The position numbers were made by a program, and so were the translations under genes. The notes beneath the pieces were generated by a model. That model saw only the letters and a program-made list of their open reading frames with translations. It was not told the DNA's origin and made no database searches. Shown piece after piece: positions 35,102 to 44,110 of a stretch of DNA of 64,000 nt. The stretch comes from Janibacter sp. A1S7 (GTDB taxonomy: Bacteria; Actinomycetota; Actinomycetes; Actinomycetales; Dermatophilaceae), in the NCBI RefSeq assembly GCF_037198315.1, contig NZ_CP144913.1, positions 2,666,001 through 2,730,000 on the forward strand, in the 5' to 3' direction. Within the stretch, counting starts at the first letter, position 1. The number at the start of each line of letters is the position of its first letter.

Positions 35102-35521
35102 ATGAAGAAGCTGGCCACTGCCGCGTCGATCGGCGTGCTCGCCCTCGGCCTGTCCGCCTGCGGTGCCGGCGACGGCCCGGAGCAGACGGTCGAGGACTTC
35201 CACCGGGCGCTGCAGGAGGAGGACTACCAGGTCTTCTGCGACACCCTCGCCCCGGACCTGATCGAGCCGCTCGAGCAGGCCGGTGACGCGAGCTGCGCGG
35301 AGGTCCTGGAGCAGAACGGCGCCGACCTCTTCAGCGATCTGGACCGGGACGCGGATCTCGAGATCGTCGAGAGCACGGTCTCCGAGGACGGTACCGCCGC
35401 CACCGTCTCCTTCACCGTCGGGGACAACCCGCAGGAGGAGCTGTCGCTGGTGCAGATCGACGGCGAGTGGAAGATCGGCTCGCTGGAGCCGGAGGAGGGT
35501 CAGGAACCCGAGGACTCCTGA
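35102..35521 (+). CDS. Small lipoprotein
   Basis: A 139-residue lipoprotein with signal MKKLATAASIGVLALGLSAC (C20). The mature part, with EQTVEDFHRALQEEDYQVFC and LVQIDGEWKIGSLEP, has the NTF2-like/DUF4878 pattern of small secreted actinobacterial proteins; role unknown. GGGGAGGACCCACG precedes the ATG. Its 3' end overlaps the convergent methyltransferase gene by 22 bases. Confidence 0.82.
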   Translation: MKKLATAASIGVLALGLSACGAGDGPEQTVEDFHRALQEEDYQVFCDTLAPDLIEPLEQAGDASCAEVLEQNGADLFSDLDRDADLEIVESTVSEDGTAATVSFTVGDNPQEELSLVQIDGEWKIGSLEPEEGQEPEDS

Positions 35522-37038
35522 CCCCGTTCGAGGAATCCGTCCGCGACGAGCCCCCGCAGGAGCCCTGCGCCCGCGTCGAGCGCTTCGTGCGTGGGCCGGT
35601 CGAGCAGCCCGGAGATCGCGACGAGCGACTGTCGCGCGCTCAGCTCGCCGTCGCACACCGAGACCAGGGCGGCATCGAGCGTGTCGAGTCGGACGACGCG
35701 GCCCAGCCCTCCGCCCTGCCGCAGGAGGATCACGGTGGGGTCGGTGGCGCCGGGTTCCGCGTGCGTCTCCGTCGTGACGTCGTCGGCACAGCGCCAGGCG
35801 GTGTCGAGCACGTCGTCATCGCTCATGGCGGCCAGCCGGTCCCGGGCGACGAGACCCTTGGCGACGGCGGGTCCCATCGGCGTGGCCACCGGGCCGCTCG
35901 CCTCGACGAGGTCGACGAAGGGGGCGCGCTCACTCGTCGGACGGTGCAGCGTGATGATCCCGAAACCGATCTCGGTCACCCCCCGTGCCGCGAAGTCGTC
36001 CAGCCACGCCCCGACGAGCGCGTCGTGCTCGGGGGTGCCGGGACGGTGGCCTCCGTCGCGGGCCCACAGCTCGGCGTACTCCGCCGGGTCCTGCACGTCC
36101 CGCTGGACCACCCAGGCGTCCAGGCCGCTCTCGGCGACCCACTCCCCGACCCGTTCGCGCCAGTCCTGCCCGGCGACGGTCTCCCAGTTACCGAGCAGCT
36201 GTGCGACCCCGCCCGGCGCGAGGTGGGTACCGACCCCCTTCGTCAGGGCCGCGACGACGCCGTCGCCGGCGGCACCTCCGTCCCGGTACTCGTAGAGCGG
36301 CACGCCCTCGGCCCGTGGCGTGATGACGAAGGGGGGGTTGCTGACGATGAGGTCGAAGGTCTCGCCGGCGACGGGGTCGAGGAAGGAACCCGAGCGCAGG
36401 TCCCACTCGACGCCGTTGAGGACGGCGTTGAACTCGGCGTAGCGCAGCGCGCGCTGCGACAGGTCGGTGGCGACGACCGTCTCGGCGTGCCCGGACAGGT
36501 GCAGCGCCTGCACTCCTGAGCCGGTGCCCAGGTCGAGGGCCCGGGCCACCGGCGTGCGGGGTGTCCACGACGCCAGGGTCGTCGAGGCCCCGCCGACCCC
36601 GAGGACGTGGTCGACGGGCAGCGGCTCGCTGCGGGCGTGCTGGAAGAGCGCCGGGGGGTCGGACGCGATCCACCAGCAGTTCCCGAGATCGTCGCCGTAG
36701 GGCCGCAGATCGCAGGTGGCCACGAGGTGGGCACCCTGCGGCTCGACGATCCGCAGGGCGATCGCGCCGGTCACGCCCGTCCGTGGGAGCGCAGCCCCGA
36801 GGGTGTCTGCGGGGATGGGCAGTCCCAGCCCGAAGCAGCCGATGAGCACCCCGAGCGGGTCGTTCGCCCCGGCGACGGCCCGTCGCGCCGGGAGCGTCTG
36901 CTCCCGACCGAGCGCGTCCGCCGCGAGGGCACCGAGACGCCCGCGCACTGCGTCGACGCGGAAGTCGGCCTCGGCCAGGTCCTCCCGGAGGTGCTCGAGG
37001 AGGGCTGGATCGATACCGGGTTTCGCCGAGGAGGTCAC
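35500..37038 (-). CDS. Class I SAM-dependent methyltransferase
   Basis: A 512-residue protein. A DUF7059-like N-terminal region (about 150 residues) is followed by a methyltransferase domain with SAM motif ALDLGTGSGVQALHL and the N6-methyltransferase motif IVSNPPFVITP, as in HemK/RsmC-type enzymes that methylate Gln in proteins or guanine in rRNA. A further 200 residues follow (ARDRLAAMSDDDVLDTAWRC). This large form is typical of actinobacteria and the target is not established. Confidence 0.85.
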   Translation of the reverse strand: MTSSAKPGIDPALLEHLREDLAEADFRVDAVRGRLGALAADALGREQTLPARRAVAGANDPLGVLIGCFGLGLPIPADTLGAALPRTGVTGAIALRIVEPQGAHLVATCDLRPYGDDLGNCWWIASDPPALFQHARSEPLPVDHVLGVGGASTTLASWTPRTPVARALDLGTGSGVQALHLSGHAETVVATDLSQRALRYAEFNAVLNGVEWDLRSGSFLDPVAGETFDLIVSNPPFVITPRAEGVPLYEYRDGGAAGDGVVAALTKGVGTHLAPGGVAQLLGNWETVAGQDWRERVGEWVAESGLDAWVVQRDVQDPAEYAELWARDGGHRPGTPEHDALVGAWLDDFAARGVTEIGFGIITLHRPTSERAPFVDLVEASGPVATPMGPAVAKGLVARDRLAAMSDDDVLDTAWRCADDVTTETHAEPGATDPTVILLRQGGGLGRVVRLDTLDAALVSVCDGELSARQSLVAISGLLDRPTHEALDAGAGLLRGLVADGFLERGQESSGS

Positions 37039-37120
37039 GGCAGGAGCCTAGTCGGCCCCCACCGTCCGAGTTGGCCCAGGCACACTCGGATGACCGCGAA
37101 TCGGTCCGGGCCGATTCGGC

Positions 37121-39457
37121 TCAGGCACGGTCTCCCACGGGCTCCTCCTGCGTGTCGGAGATCGCGACGTCATCGCGCTTGGCGACCACGAGGGCGATGA
37201 CCAGGACGAGGAGCGCGACCAGGGCGATCGCCCACCGGATCGTCTGCGAGCCCCCGTCGCCGAGGTAGAGGGTGACGATGGCCGGTGCGATCAGCACGGC
37301 GACGAGGTTCATCACCTTGATCAGCGGGTTGATCGCCGGGCCGGCAGTGTCCTTGAAGGGGTCGCCGACCGTGTCGCCGATGACTGCTGCCTCGTGCGCC
37401 GGTGAACCCTTGCCACCATGGCGTCCGTCCTCGACGATCTTCTTCGCGTTGTCCCACGCGCCACCGGAGTTGGCGAGGAAGACGGCCATGAGGGCGCCGC
37501 AGGCGATCGCGCCGGCGAGGAATCCCGCGAGCGCGCCGATACCCAGACCGAACCCGACGACGACGGGGGTCAGTGCCGCGAGCAGGCCCGGCGTCGCCAG
37601 CTTGGTCAGTGAGTCGCGGGTGCAGATGTCGACGACGCGGGCGTAGTCCGGCTTCTCGGTGCCGGCCATGATCCCGGGGTGGTCGCGGAACTGGCGACGC
37701 ACCTCGTGGACGATCGACCCCGCCGCGACGGTCACCGCGTTGATCGCGAGCCCGGAGAAGAGGAAGACGACCGCGGCGCCCAGGAGCAGACCGACCAGGA
37801 CGCTCGGGGTGACGATCTGCGTGTTGACCATCTGCTCGAAGCCGGAGAGCCGGTCCTGCGAGACCGCGCCCTCCTCGATCGACCGGACGGTGGAGGTCCA
37901 CGCATCGGTGTAGCTGCCGAAGAGCGCCGTGGCCGCGAGGACCGCCGTGGCGATGGCGATGCCCTTGGTGATCGCCTTGGTCGTGTTGCCGACGGCGTCG
38001 AGCTCGGTGAGGATCTGCGCGGCCTCCTCGTCGACGTCGCCGGACATCTCGGCGATGCCCTGGGCGTTGTCGGAGACCGGTCCGAAGGTGTCCATCGCGA
38101 CGATGACCCCGACCGTGGTCAGCAGGCCGCAGCCGGCGAGAGCGATGAAGAACAGCCCGAGGGTCACCGAGGACCCTCCGAGCAGGAAGGCGAGGTAGAT
38201 GACGACCGCGATCGTCGTCACCTTGTAGACCGCGGACTCCAGACCGAGGCTGATGCCCGAGAGGATGACGGTCGCCGCGCCGGTCTCGGTCGTGCGTGCG
38301 ACGTCCTCGGTCGGGCGCTTGTCGGTACCGGTGTAGTGACCGGTCATCCGCAGGATGACGGCGGCCAGGACGATGCCGAGGATGACGGCCAGCAGCGCCG
38401 CCCGGCGCGGGTCGCCGACGAGGGCGGCGATGTCCTGGTCGGCGGTCCCCAGCTGCCCGTAGCTGCTCGGGAGGTAGAGGTAGGCGGCCGCCGTGCAGAG
38501 CACGGCGGAGATGACCGCCGAGATGTAGAAGCCCCGGTTGATCGCGTCGAGGGCCGACTCGCCGGCCCGTGCCCGCGTGATGAAGATGCCGATCATGGCG
38601 GTCACGGCGCCGATGGCCGGGATGAGCAGCGGGAAGACCAGACCGTAGGCGCCGAAGGCCGCCGAGCCGAGGATCAGCGCGGCGACGAGCATGACGGCGT
38701 AGGACTCGAAGAGATCGGCGGCCATGCCGGCGCAGTCGCCGACGTTGTCCCCGACGTTGTCGGCGATCGTGGCGGCATTGCGCGGGTCGTCCTCGGGGAT
38801 GCCGGCCTCGACCTTGCCGACGAGGTCGGCGCCGACGTCGGCGGCCTTGGTGAAGATGCCGCCGCCGACGCGCATGAACATCGCGAGCAGGGCGGCTCCG
38901 AAGCCGAAGCCCTCCAGGACCCGGGGCGCGTCACCGCGGTAGGCGAGGACGACGATCGCGGCACCGAGCAGACCGAGCCCGACGGTGAACATGCCGACCG
39001 TGCCACCGGTGCGGAAGGCAATCTGCATGCCGTCGTCACGACCGGTCGTGCGGGCCGCCTCGGCGACGCGGACGTTGGCCTTGACCGCCAGGCTCATGCC
39101 CAGGTACCCGATGGCCGCGGAGAACACGGCGCCGAGGACGAAGAAGCCCGAGCGGCCCCATCGCACGCCCGCCGAGTCGGCCGGGAGGAACAGCAACAGG
39201 ATGAACACGAGGACGACGAAGACGACGAGCGTCCTGAACTGCCGCCGCAGGTAGGCGTGGGCGCCCTCCTCGACCGCGCCGGCGATCTCCTGCATCCGCT
39301 CGGTGCCGGCTCCTGCCGCGATCACCTGGCGTCGCAGGCCGACACCCAGGACGAGGGCGACCAGCCCGATGACTGCGACTGCGCTGATGAGGGTCAGGTT
39401 GGCGCCGTCGAGCTCGAGCGACGACGCCGCGGTCAGGGACACCTGCATACCGGCCAT
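37121..39457 (-). CDS. hppA: Membrane-bound proton-pumping pyrophosphatase
   Basis: A 778-residue integral membrane enzyme that couples hydrolysis of pyrophosphate to ion pumping. Substrate site: KAADVGADLVGKVEAGIPED, then DPRN (204-227) with NVGDNVGDCAGMAADLFESY after it; the C-terminal half has the mirrored GGAWDNAKKIVEDG and SPAHEAAVIGDTVGDPFKDT. The motif GNTTKAITKG has Lys (K494) where K+-dependent enzymes have Ala, so this is the K+-independent, H+-pumping class. ATG 39457 follows AAGGAGG by 5 bases. Confidence 0.96.
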   Translation of the reverse strand: MAGMQVSLTAASSLELDGANLTLISAVAVIGLVALVLGVGLRRQVIAAGAGTERMQEIAGAVEEGAHAYLRRQFRTLVVFVVLVFILLLFLPADSAGVRWGRSGFFVLGAVFSAAIGYLGMSLAVKANVRVAEAARTTGRDDGMQIAFRTGGTVGMFTVGLGLLGAAIVVLAYRGDAPRVLEGFGFGAALLAMFMRVGGGIFTKAADVGADLVGKVEAGIPEDDPRNAATIADNVGDNVGDCAGMAADLFESYAVMLVAALILGSAAFGAYGLVFPLLIPAIGAVTAMIGIFITRARAGESALDAINRGFYISAVISAVLCTAAAYLYLPSSYGQLGTADQDIAALVGDPRRAALLAVILGIVLAAVILRMTGHYTGTDKRPTEDVARTTETGAATVILSGISLGLESAVYKVTTIAVVIYLAFLLGGSSVTLGLFFIALAGCGLLTTVGVIVAMDTFGPVSDNAQGIAEMSGDVDEEAAQILTELDAVGNTTKAITKGIAIATAVLAATALFGSYTDAWTSTVRSIEEGAVSQDRLSGFEQMVNTQIVTPSVLVGLLLGAAVVFLFSGLAINAVTVAAGSIVHEVRRQFRDHPGIMAGTEKPDYARVVDICTRDSLTKLATPGLLAALTPVVVGFGLGIGALAGFLAGAIACGALMAVFLANSGGAWDNAKKIVEDGRHGGKGSPAHEAAVIGDTVGDPFKDTAGPAINPLIKVMNLVAVLIAPAIVTLYLGDGGSQTIRWAIALVALLVLVIALVVAKRDDVAISDTQEEPVGDRA

Positions 39458-39622
39458 GCCATCCTCCTTGATGGACGAGGGTCACGGCCGGGGCCACGTG
39501 TGACGGCGACCACAGCCGTGGCCACACCCTAGCCCCGTCGGGCTTCTCGCGTGGGTCCGACGACCGGGCGCCTTCCTCCCTCGCCCCTCCCCCGTCGGGA
39601 CGAGTGCGCCGGCGTGGTCGCC

Positions 39623-39976
39623 TCAGGCGACCGGGGTCTGCGCCGCGCCGACGGCGGAGTCGAGGTCGGCCCGGATCACCAGGAGCCGATCGAGACCGGT
39701 GATGTTGAAGACGCGCAGCACCCGCTTGTGCGAGGCGGCGACGGTCATCGTCCCGCCGTGGCGCGCCAACCGCTTGAGACGACCCACGACGATCCCCAGC
39801 CCGGTCGAGTCGAGGAAGGTGACGTCGGTCAGGTCGAGGGTCAGCCGACGATGCCCGTCGGCGATGAGTGCCTCGAGGGCATCGCGCAGCACGGCGGCGG
39901 AGGTCACATCGATCTCACCGGCCACGTGGACGATGTGCACCTCGCCGGCTTCGCTGGTCGTGACGGAGATGGGCAC
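39623..39976 (-). CDS. STAS-domain anti-anti-sigma factor-like protein
   Basis: A 117-residue single STAS domain: VHIVHVAGEIDVTSAAVLRD, LTLDLTDVTFLDSTGLGIVV and LRVFNITGLDRLL. The Ser in LDST is the site phosphorylated by an anti-sigma kinase in SpoIIAA-type switches. No partner kinase is nearby. GTG 39976 and GTG 39994 are both possible starts; the second would make the start codon abut that of the divergent helicase gene. Confidence 0.88.
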   Translation of the reverse strand: MPISVTTSEAGEVHIVHVAGEIDVTSAAVLRDALEALIADGHRRLTLDLTDVTFLDSTGLGIVVGRLKRLARHGGTMTVAASHKRVLRVFNITGLDRLLVIRADLDSAVGAAQTPVA

Positions 39977-39994
39977 CGGCCTACCGTAGGACAC

Positions 39995-42349
39995 ATGCCC
40001 ACCCCCCGCCCAGAGGCCGACGAGCTGCTCGACCTGCTGACCCGCGGGCGCGAAGGGAGGCTGCGGCACGTCGAGCGCATACCGGCCCGGCCGGCCACCG
40101 ATGTGCCGCTGCCCGACTGGGTCGCCCCACCCCTTCGCCAGTCGTTGGCCGGCGCGGGCATCGACCGGCTGTGGTCGCACCAGGCGGGAGCGGCGCAGGC
40201 GGCCCGGGACGGGCAGCACGTCGTGCTCTCGACGGGCACGGCCTCGGGCAAGTCGCTCGGTTATCTCCTGCCATCGCTCACCTCGGTGCTCGAGGGCCGG
40301 TCGGCGGCGAACGGGAGGGGTGCGACCGCCCTGTACCTCTCGCCCACCAAGGCGCTGGCCGCCGACCAGCTCGCCCGGCTGCAGTCCTGGGCGGTGCCGG
40401 GGATCCGTGCGGCGACGTACGACGGGGACACCCCCACCGACGAGCGCCGCTGGATCCGCGACCACGCCGACGTCATCCTCACCAACCCCGATCTGGTGCA
40501 CCACTCGTTGCTGCCGGGCCACCGCGGCTGGGCGCACGTGCTGCGGCGACTGCGCTACGTCGTCATCGACGAGTGCCATGTCTACCGGGGGATCTTCGGC
40601 TCGCACGTCGCACTGCTGCTGCGCCGACTGCGCCGGGTGGCGCGACGCTATGGCGCCGACCCGACCTTCGTCCTGGCCTCCGCGACCGTCGGCGAGCCCG
40701 GCCGGCACGCATCCCGCCTCATCGGCGACGACGTGCTCGCCGTGACCGAGGACGGATCCCCCCGTGGCGCGCTGACCTTCGGATTGTGGCAGCCACCGGA
40801 GGACGACGAGGGCGCCCGTCGCTCCCCCACCACCGAAGCCGCCGAGCTGATGGCGCAGCTGGTCGGCCGAGACGTGCAGACACTGGCCTTCGCCCGGTCA
40901 CGGGCCGGTGTGGAGGCGCTTGCCTCGTCCGCGGCACGCCAGGTCAGCATCGTCGACGAAGGGAGGATCGCGGCCTACCGCGGCGGGTACCTCCCCGAGG
41001 AGAGACGGATCATCGAGCGTCGGTTGCGCGAGCGGGAGCTGCTGGGCCTCGCGGCGACCAATGCGCTCGAGCTGGGCATCGACATCGCCGGGCTCGACGT
41101 CGTCCTCATGGCCGGCTGGCCGGGACGGCTCGCGTCGGTGTGGCAGCAGGCGGGGCGGGCCGGTCGTGACGGGCAGGACGCCCTGGCGGTGCTGCTCGCC
41201 GCGGACGACCCCCTGGACTCGTGGGTGGTCGAGCACCCGGAGGCGGTCTTCGACGCCCCGGTGGAGGCGAGCGTGCTCGACCCGCTGAACCTGCGCGTCC
41301 TCGTCCCGCACATCGCCTGCGCCGCCGCCGAGGTGCCGGTGACGCTCGCCGACGAGGCGTGGTTCGGTGAGCCCCTCGAGGCGGTGCTGTCGATGCTCGT
41401 GGAGCGCGGCATCCTGCGGGCCCGGCCGGGCGGATGGTTCTGGACGCGACCGGACCGTCCGGGCGAGCACGTCTCCCTGCGCGGTATCGGCGATGTGGTG
41501 AGCATCGTCGAAGGGAGGTCCGGCCGGGTCGTCGGGACCGTCGACGAGGCAGCGGCGCACGCCCAGGTGCACACCGGCGCGGTCCACGTGCACCGGGGGC
41601 AGACGTGGGTGGTCACCGATCTCGACCTCGAGGAAGCGACCGCGACCGTGGTGCGCGGCGACCCCGGCTGGACGACGCAGTCGCAGTCGGTGTCGGCCTT
41701 CGACATCGTCTCCGAGGAGAGCGGCGTCGACCTCGGTCCGGTGCGGGTGAGCTTCGGGCGGGTCGACGTGCGGCGGCAGGTCACCGGCTTCCTGCGACGG
41801 CTGCCCGGTGGGGAGGTCATCGGGACGCACCCGCTGGACCTGCCCGAGCGCACCCTGTCGACCCGGGCGGTGTGGTGGACGATGACGCCACAGGCACTGG
41901 CCGACATCGGGGTCGCCGAGGCGGACCTCTCGGGTGCGGCGCACGCGGCGGAACACGCCGCCATCGGGATGCTGCCGCTGATCGCGACCTGCGACCGGTG
42001 GGACATCGGTGGGGTGTCCACCGACTGTCACCCGGACACCGGGCTGCCGACGATCATGGTCTATGACGGCCACCCCGGGGGTGCGGGATTCGCGGCCCGG
42101 GCCCACGAGCGGATCGAGCAGTGGTTGACGATGACCCGCGAGACGATCGCGGGCTGCGGGTGCGGGGGTACCGGGTGCCCCGCCTGCGTCGTCTCCCCGA
42201 AGTGCGGCAACGGCAACGAGCCCCTCGACGCGCGCGCAGCCGTGGCGCTGCTCGACCTGATGATCGACGTCCTGCGTCCTAGAGTTGACCCATCAGGCAC
42301 CGACGCCCATCCGGGCACCGCCACCCCGCCTGCGGAAAGGACCTCGTGA
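39995..42349 (+). CDS. DEAD/DEAH-box helicase, MrfA/YprA-like
   Basis: A 784-residue SF2 helicase. Walker A is LSTGTASGKSLGY (79-91), the DExH box is VVIDECHVYRG and motif VI is WQQAGRAGRDGQDALAV. The C-terminal DUF1998/MZB-type domain includes AGCGCGGTGCPACVVSPKCG, a four-Cys zinc cluster. Bacillus MrfA of this family unwinds DNA for repair of mitomycin-type damage, and mycobacterial Rv3649 is the likely equivalent. The start is ATG 39995; its promoter must overlap the divergent STAS gene. Confidence 0.93.
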   Translation: MPTPRPEADELLDLLTRGREGRLRHVERIPARPATDVPLPDWVAPPLRQSLAGAGIDRLWSHQAGAAQAARDGQHVVLSTGTASGKSLGYLLPSLTSVLEGRSAANGRGATALYLSPTKALAADQLARLQSWAVPGIRAATYDGDTPTDERRWIRDHADVILTNPDLVHHSLLPGHRGWAHVLRRLRYVVIDECHVYRGIFGSHVALLLRRLRRVARRYGADPTFVLASATVGEPGRHASRLIGDDVLAVTEDGSPRGALTFGLWQPPEDDEGARRSPTTEAAELMAQLVGRDVQTLAFARSRAGVEALASSAARQVSIVDEGRIAAYRGGYLPEERRIIERRLRERELLGLAATNALELGIDIAGLDVVLMAGWPGRLASVWQQAGRAGRDGQDALAVLLAADDPLDSWVVEHPEAVFDAPVEASVLDPLNLRVLVPHIACAAAEVPVTLADEAWFGEPLEAVLSMLVERGILRARPGGWFWTRPDRPGEHVSLRGIGDVVSIVEGRSGRVVGTVDEAAAHAQVHTGAVHVHRGQTWVVTDLDLEEATATVVRGDPGWTTQSQSVSAFDIVSEESGVDLGPVRVSFGRVDVRRQVTGFLRRLPGGEVIGTHPLDLPERTLSTRAVWWTMTPQALADIGVAEADLSGAAHAAEHAAIGMLPLIATCDRWDIGGVSTDCHPDTGLPTIMVYDGHPGGAGFAARAHERIEQWLTMTRETIAGCGCGGTGCPACVVSPKCGNGNEPLDARAAVALLDLMIDVLRPRVDPSGTDAHPGTATPPAERTS

Positions 42350-42897
42350 TGGTCATCCTCGGACTCGTTCTCGTCCTGCTCGCCCTCCTGCTGGGGGCCG
42401 CGCTGATCATGGGGACCGCAGCCCCCGAGACCGTGGGGCAGGACATCGATCTCCACGTCCTCGACGCCGTCACGTTCACCCTCGACCCGCTGTCGCTCGT
42501 CATCGCCGGCATGGTCGTGATGTTCCTCCTGTGGCTCGGGCTGGTCATGATCAAGACGACACTCGCGCGCAACGCCCGCCTGCGGCGGGAGCGCAAGTCC
42601 GCCGAGCTCGCGGACCGCGAGCGCCGTGAGCGTGAGGAGGCCGCGGCCGCCGAGCAGGCTCGAGACGAGGAGGGCGAGCGCCAGCTCGAGGAGCGCCGCC
42701 TTGCGGAGGAACGCCGTCGAGCCGGCGAGGCGACCGCGACCCGCCCGCTCGGGGCTCCTGCCCCGGGCGCTCCCGCTGACCCGACCCGCCCGGTGCCCCG
42801 ACGGGGCGCCGCCGACGAGACCACCGCCATCCCACGCGAGGACTCCCGCCCGGACGGCCGGGAGCCGGGAGGGCCCGGGGCGGCTCCGCACCGATAG
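42349..42897 (+). CDS. Two-helix membrane protein with charged tail
   Basis: A 182-residue protein: two hydrophobic segments (GLVLVLLALLLGAALIMG and SLVIAGMVVMFLLWLGLVMI) in a LapA-like arrangement, then a long Arg/Glu-rich segment likely to form a coiled coil (RDEEGERQLEERRLAEERRR) and a Pro-rich tail. Function unknown. ATG 42349 overlaps the helicase stop by one base; GTG 42346 is an alternative. It is probably cotranscribed with the helicase. Confidence 0.78.
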   Translation: MVILGLVLVLLALLLGAALIMGTAAPETVGQDIDLHVLDAVTFTLDPLSLVIAGMVVMFLLWLGLVMIKTTLARNARLRRERKSAELADRERREREEAAAAEQARDEEGERQLEERRLAEERRRAGEATATRPLGAPAPGAPADPTRPVPRRGAADETTAIPREDSRPDGREPGGPGAAPHR

Positions 42898-42923
42898 GCG
42901 GGACCCGCCACGGACCGAGGGAG

Positions 42924-42975
42924 CCCACCCTCGCCGTCCCGTCGCCTCCCGCGGCCACGGGACGGCGAGGGTGGG
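42924..42975. terminator. 19-bp hairpin between convergent genes
   Basis: CCCACCCTCGCCGTCCCGT (42924-42942) pairs perfectly with its complement at 42957-42975 around a 14-base loop. It lies between two convergent genes and would work in either direction, though without a T run. Confidence 0.75.
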
Positions 42976-42995
42976 GACGAGGTCCGCCGAGGGGT

Positions 42996-43403
42996 TCACC
43001 CCGGCCCCGCGAGGGCGTGTCCCTCGGCGACCTCCCGGCCGACCCCGGCCAACCGGTGGGAGATCGGCACCGACGTGGTCACGCGTGCCACTCCCCGCGC
43101 GTCGACCCCGCACTCGACGACCTGCGCAGAATGGCGTCGGGCGATCCGGCGGGCCTCGGTGCATGCCGCGACCGGGTCGGCATGCTGCTGGAAGTGCCCT
43201 GCGGCGGCGAGCGCAGCCAGGTCCGCTGACGAGCGGGCCACGTGCACTGCCCGCAGCGTGCCCAGGACCGCGAGAGCGCCGATCGTCACCGTGAGGACGA
43301 CGACGATCATCCCCAGGGCCAGGACGGTGGCGGACCCGGACTCGCCATCGCCCCGTCGGACCACGCGACCCACTCGCGGGTCCTGCCGCTCAGGGCGCGT
43401 CAT
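42996..43403 (-). CDS. Rv3654c-family TadE-like pilus protein
   Basis: A 135-residue protein with one N-terminal membrane helix (GSATVLALGMIVVVLTVTIG) preceded by a charged stretch with GDGESGS, then SSADLAALAAAGHFQ: the actinobacterial secretion/helicase-neighbourhood TadE-like family (Rv3654c). Likely a minor pseudopilin of the tad pilus. It overlaps the upstream TadE gene by 14 bases. Confidence 0.85.
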   Translation of the reverse strand: MTRPERQDPRVGRVVRRGDGESGSATVLALGMIVVVLTVTIGALAVLGTLRAVHVARSSADLAALAAAGHFQQHADPVAACTEARRIARRHSAQVVECGVDARGVARVTTSVPISHRLAGVGREVAEGHALAGPG

Positions 43404-43722
43404 CGGGCGACTCCCTCCGCGCGGTGGAGGAACAGCGCGTCTCCTGCCCGACCCAGGCCAACCCGACCGGCGCCGGAGCCGTCACGGCAACCGTCACGTC
43501 GGCACCCGGGCGGGACACCTCGACCGTCGCCGACTCCGGGGCCGTCTGCTGCGCGTCCCGGACGGAGCGCGCCGTCGACTCGCCCCGGGCCAGCTCACGG
43601 ACGGCGACCCTGGCCGCATCGACGCACCGCACCTGGTCGACACCCCACGCGAGGGCCGACAGGCAGGTCACGAGGACCACGATGACCGCGGGGATGGTGA
43701 GGGCGAGTTCCGCCGTCACCAT
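43390..43722 (-). CDS. tadE: TadE-family minor pilin
   Basis: A 110-residue minor pilin: DDAGMVTAELALTIPAVIVV, then LVTCLSALAWGVDQVRCVDA, the pattern of TadE with its processing region before the hydrophobic helix. I chose ATG 43722; GGGGAGG stands about 11 bases upstream. It overlaps the Rv3654c-like gene and follows the DUF4244 pilin gene closely. Confidence 0.82.
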   Translation of the reverse strand: MVTAELALTIPAVIVVLVTCLSALAWGVDQVRCVDAARVAVRELARGESTARSVRDAQQTAPESATVEVSRPGADVTVAVTAPAPVGLAWVGQETRCSSTARRESPDDAP

Positions 43723-43741
43723 CCCCGCGTCATCGCCTCCC

Positions 43742-43933
43742 CTACCGGATACCGAGCGCCTCGACGATGACACCGGTCAGTCCCGACTCGATCGAGCCTG
43801 ACTTCACGACCGCCAGCAGGACGATCGCGAAGGTACAGGCTGCCAACGTACCCACCGCGTACTCGGCGGTGGTCATGCCGGCCTCGCCGGCCAGCCGTGC
43901 CCGGTGCCGCCATCGCACGATGCTTCTCCTCAT
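43742..43933 (-). CDS. DUF4244 Flp-type pilin
   Basis: A 63-residue protein: RRSIVRWRHRARLAGEAGMT, then TAEYAVGTLAACTFAIVLLA. The G-M-T-T-A-E-Y segment is the prepilin peptidase processing site with the essential Glu at +5, so this is the major tad pilus subunit. ATG 43933. It is the first gene of the second half of the tad locus. Confidence 0.88.
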   Translation of the reverse strand: MRRSIVRWRHRARLAGEAGMTTAEYAVGTLAACTFAIVLLAVVKSGSIESGLTGVIVEALGIR

Positions 43934-44110
43934 GGGTGCTCCTCACCTCGGGCGGCGCGGGGTGCGCCGCGGTGAGGTCCACCCTTCGTCCTCGGACCGT
44001 CCTGCTGAAGGTGACCGGCGAACGTGTGGACGGTGGGCGCGAGATCCAGCCGGATGTGGACGATTCCGGCCCCCCGCTCGCAGCGGACGCGGCGTCCCTA
44101 GGGTGTACGG

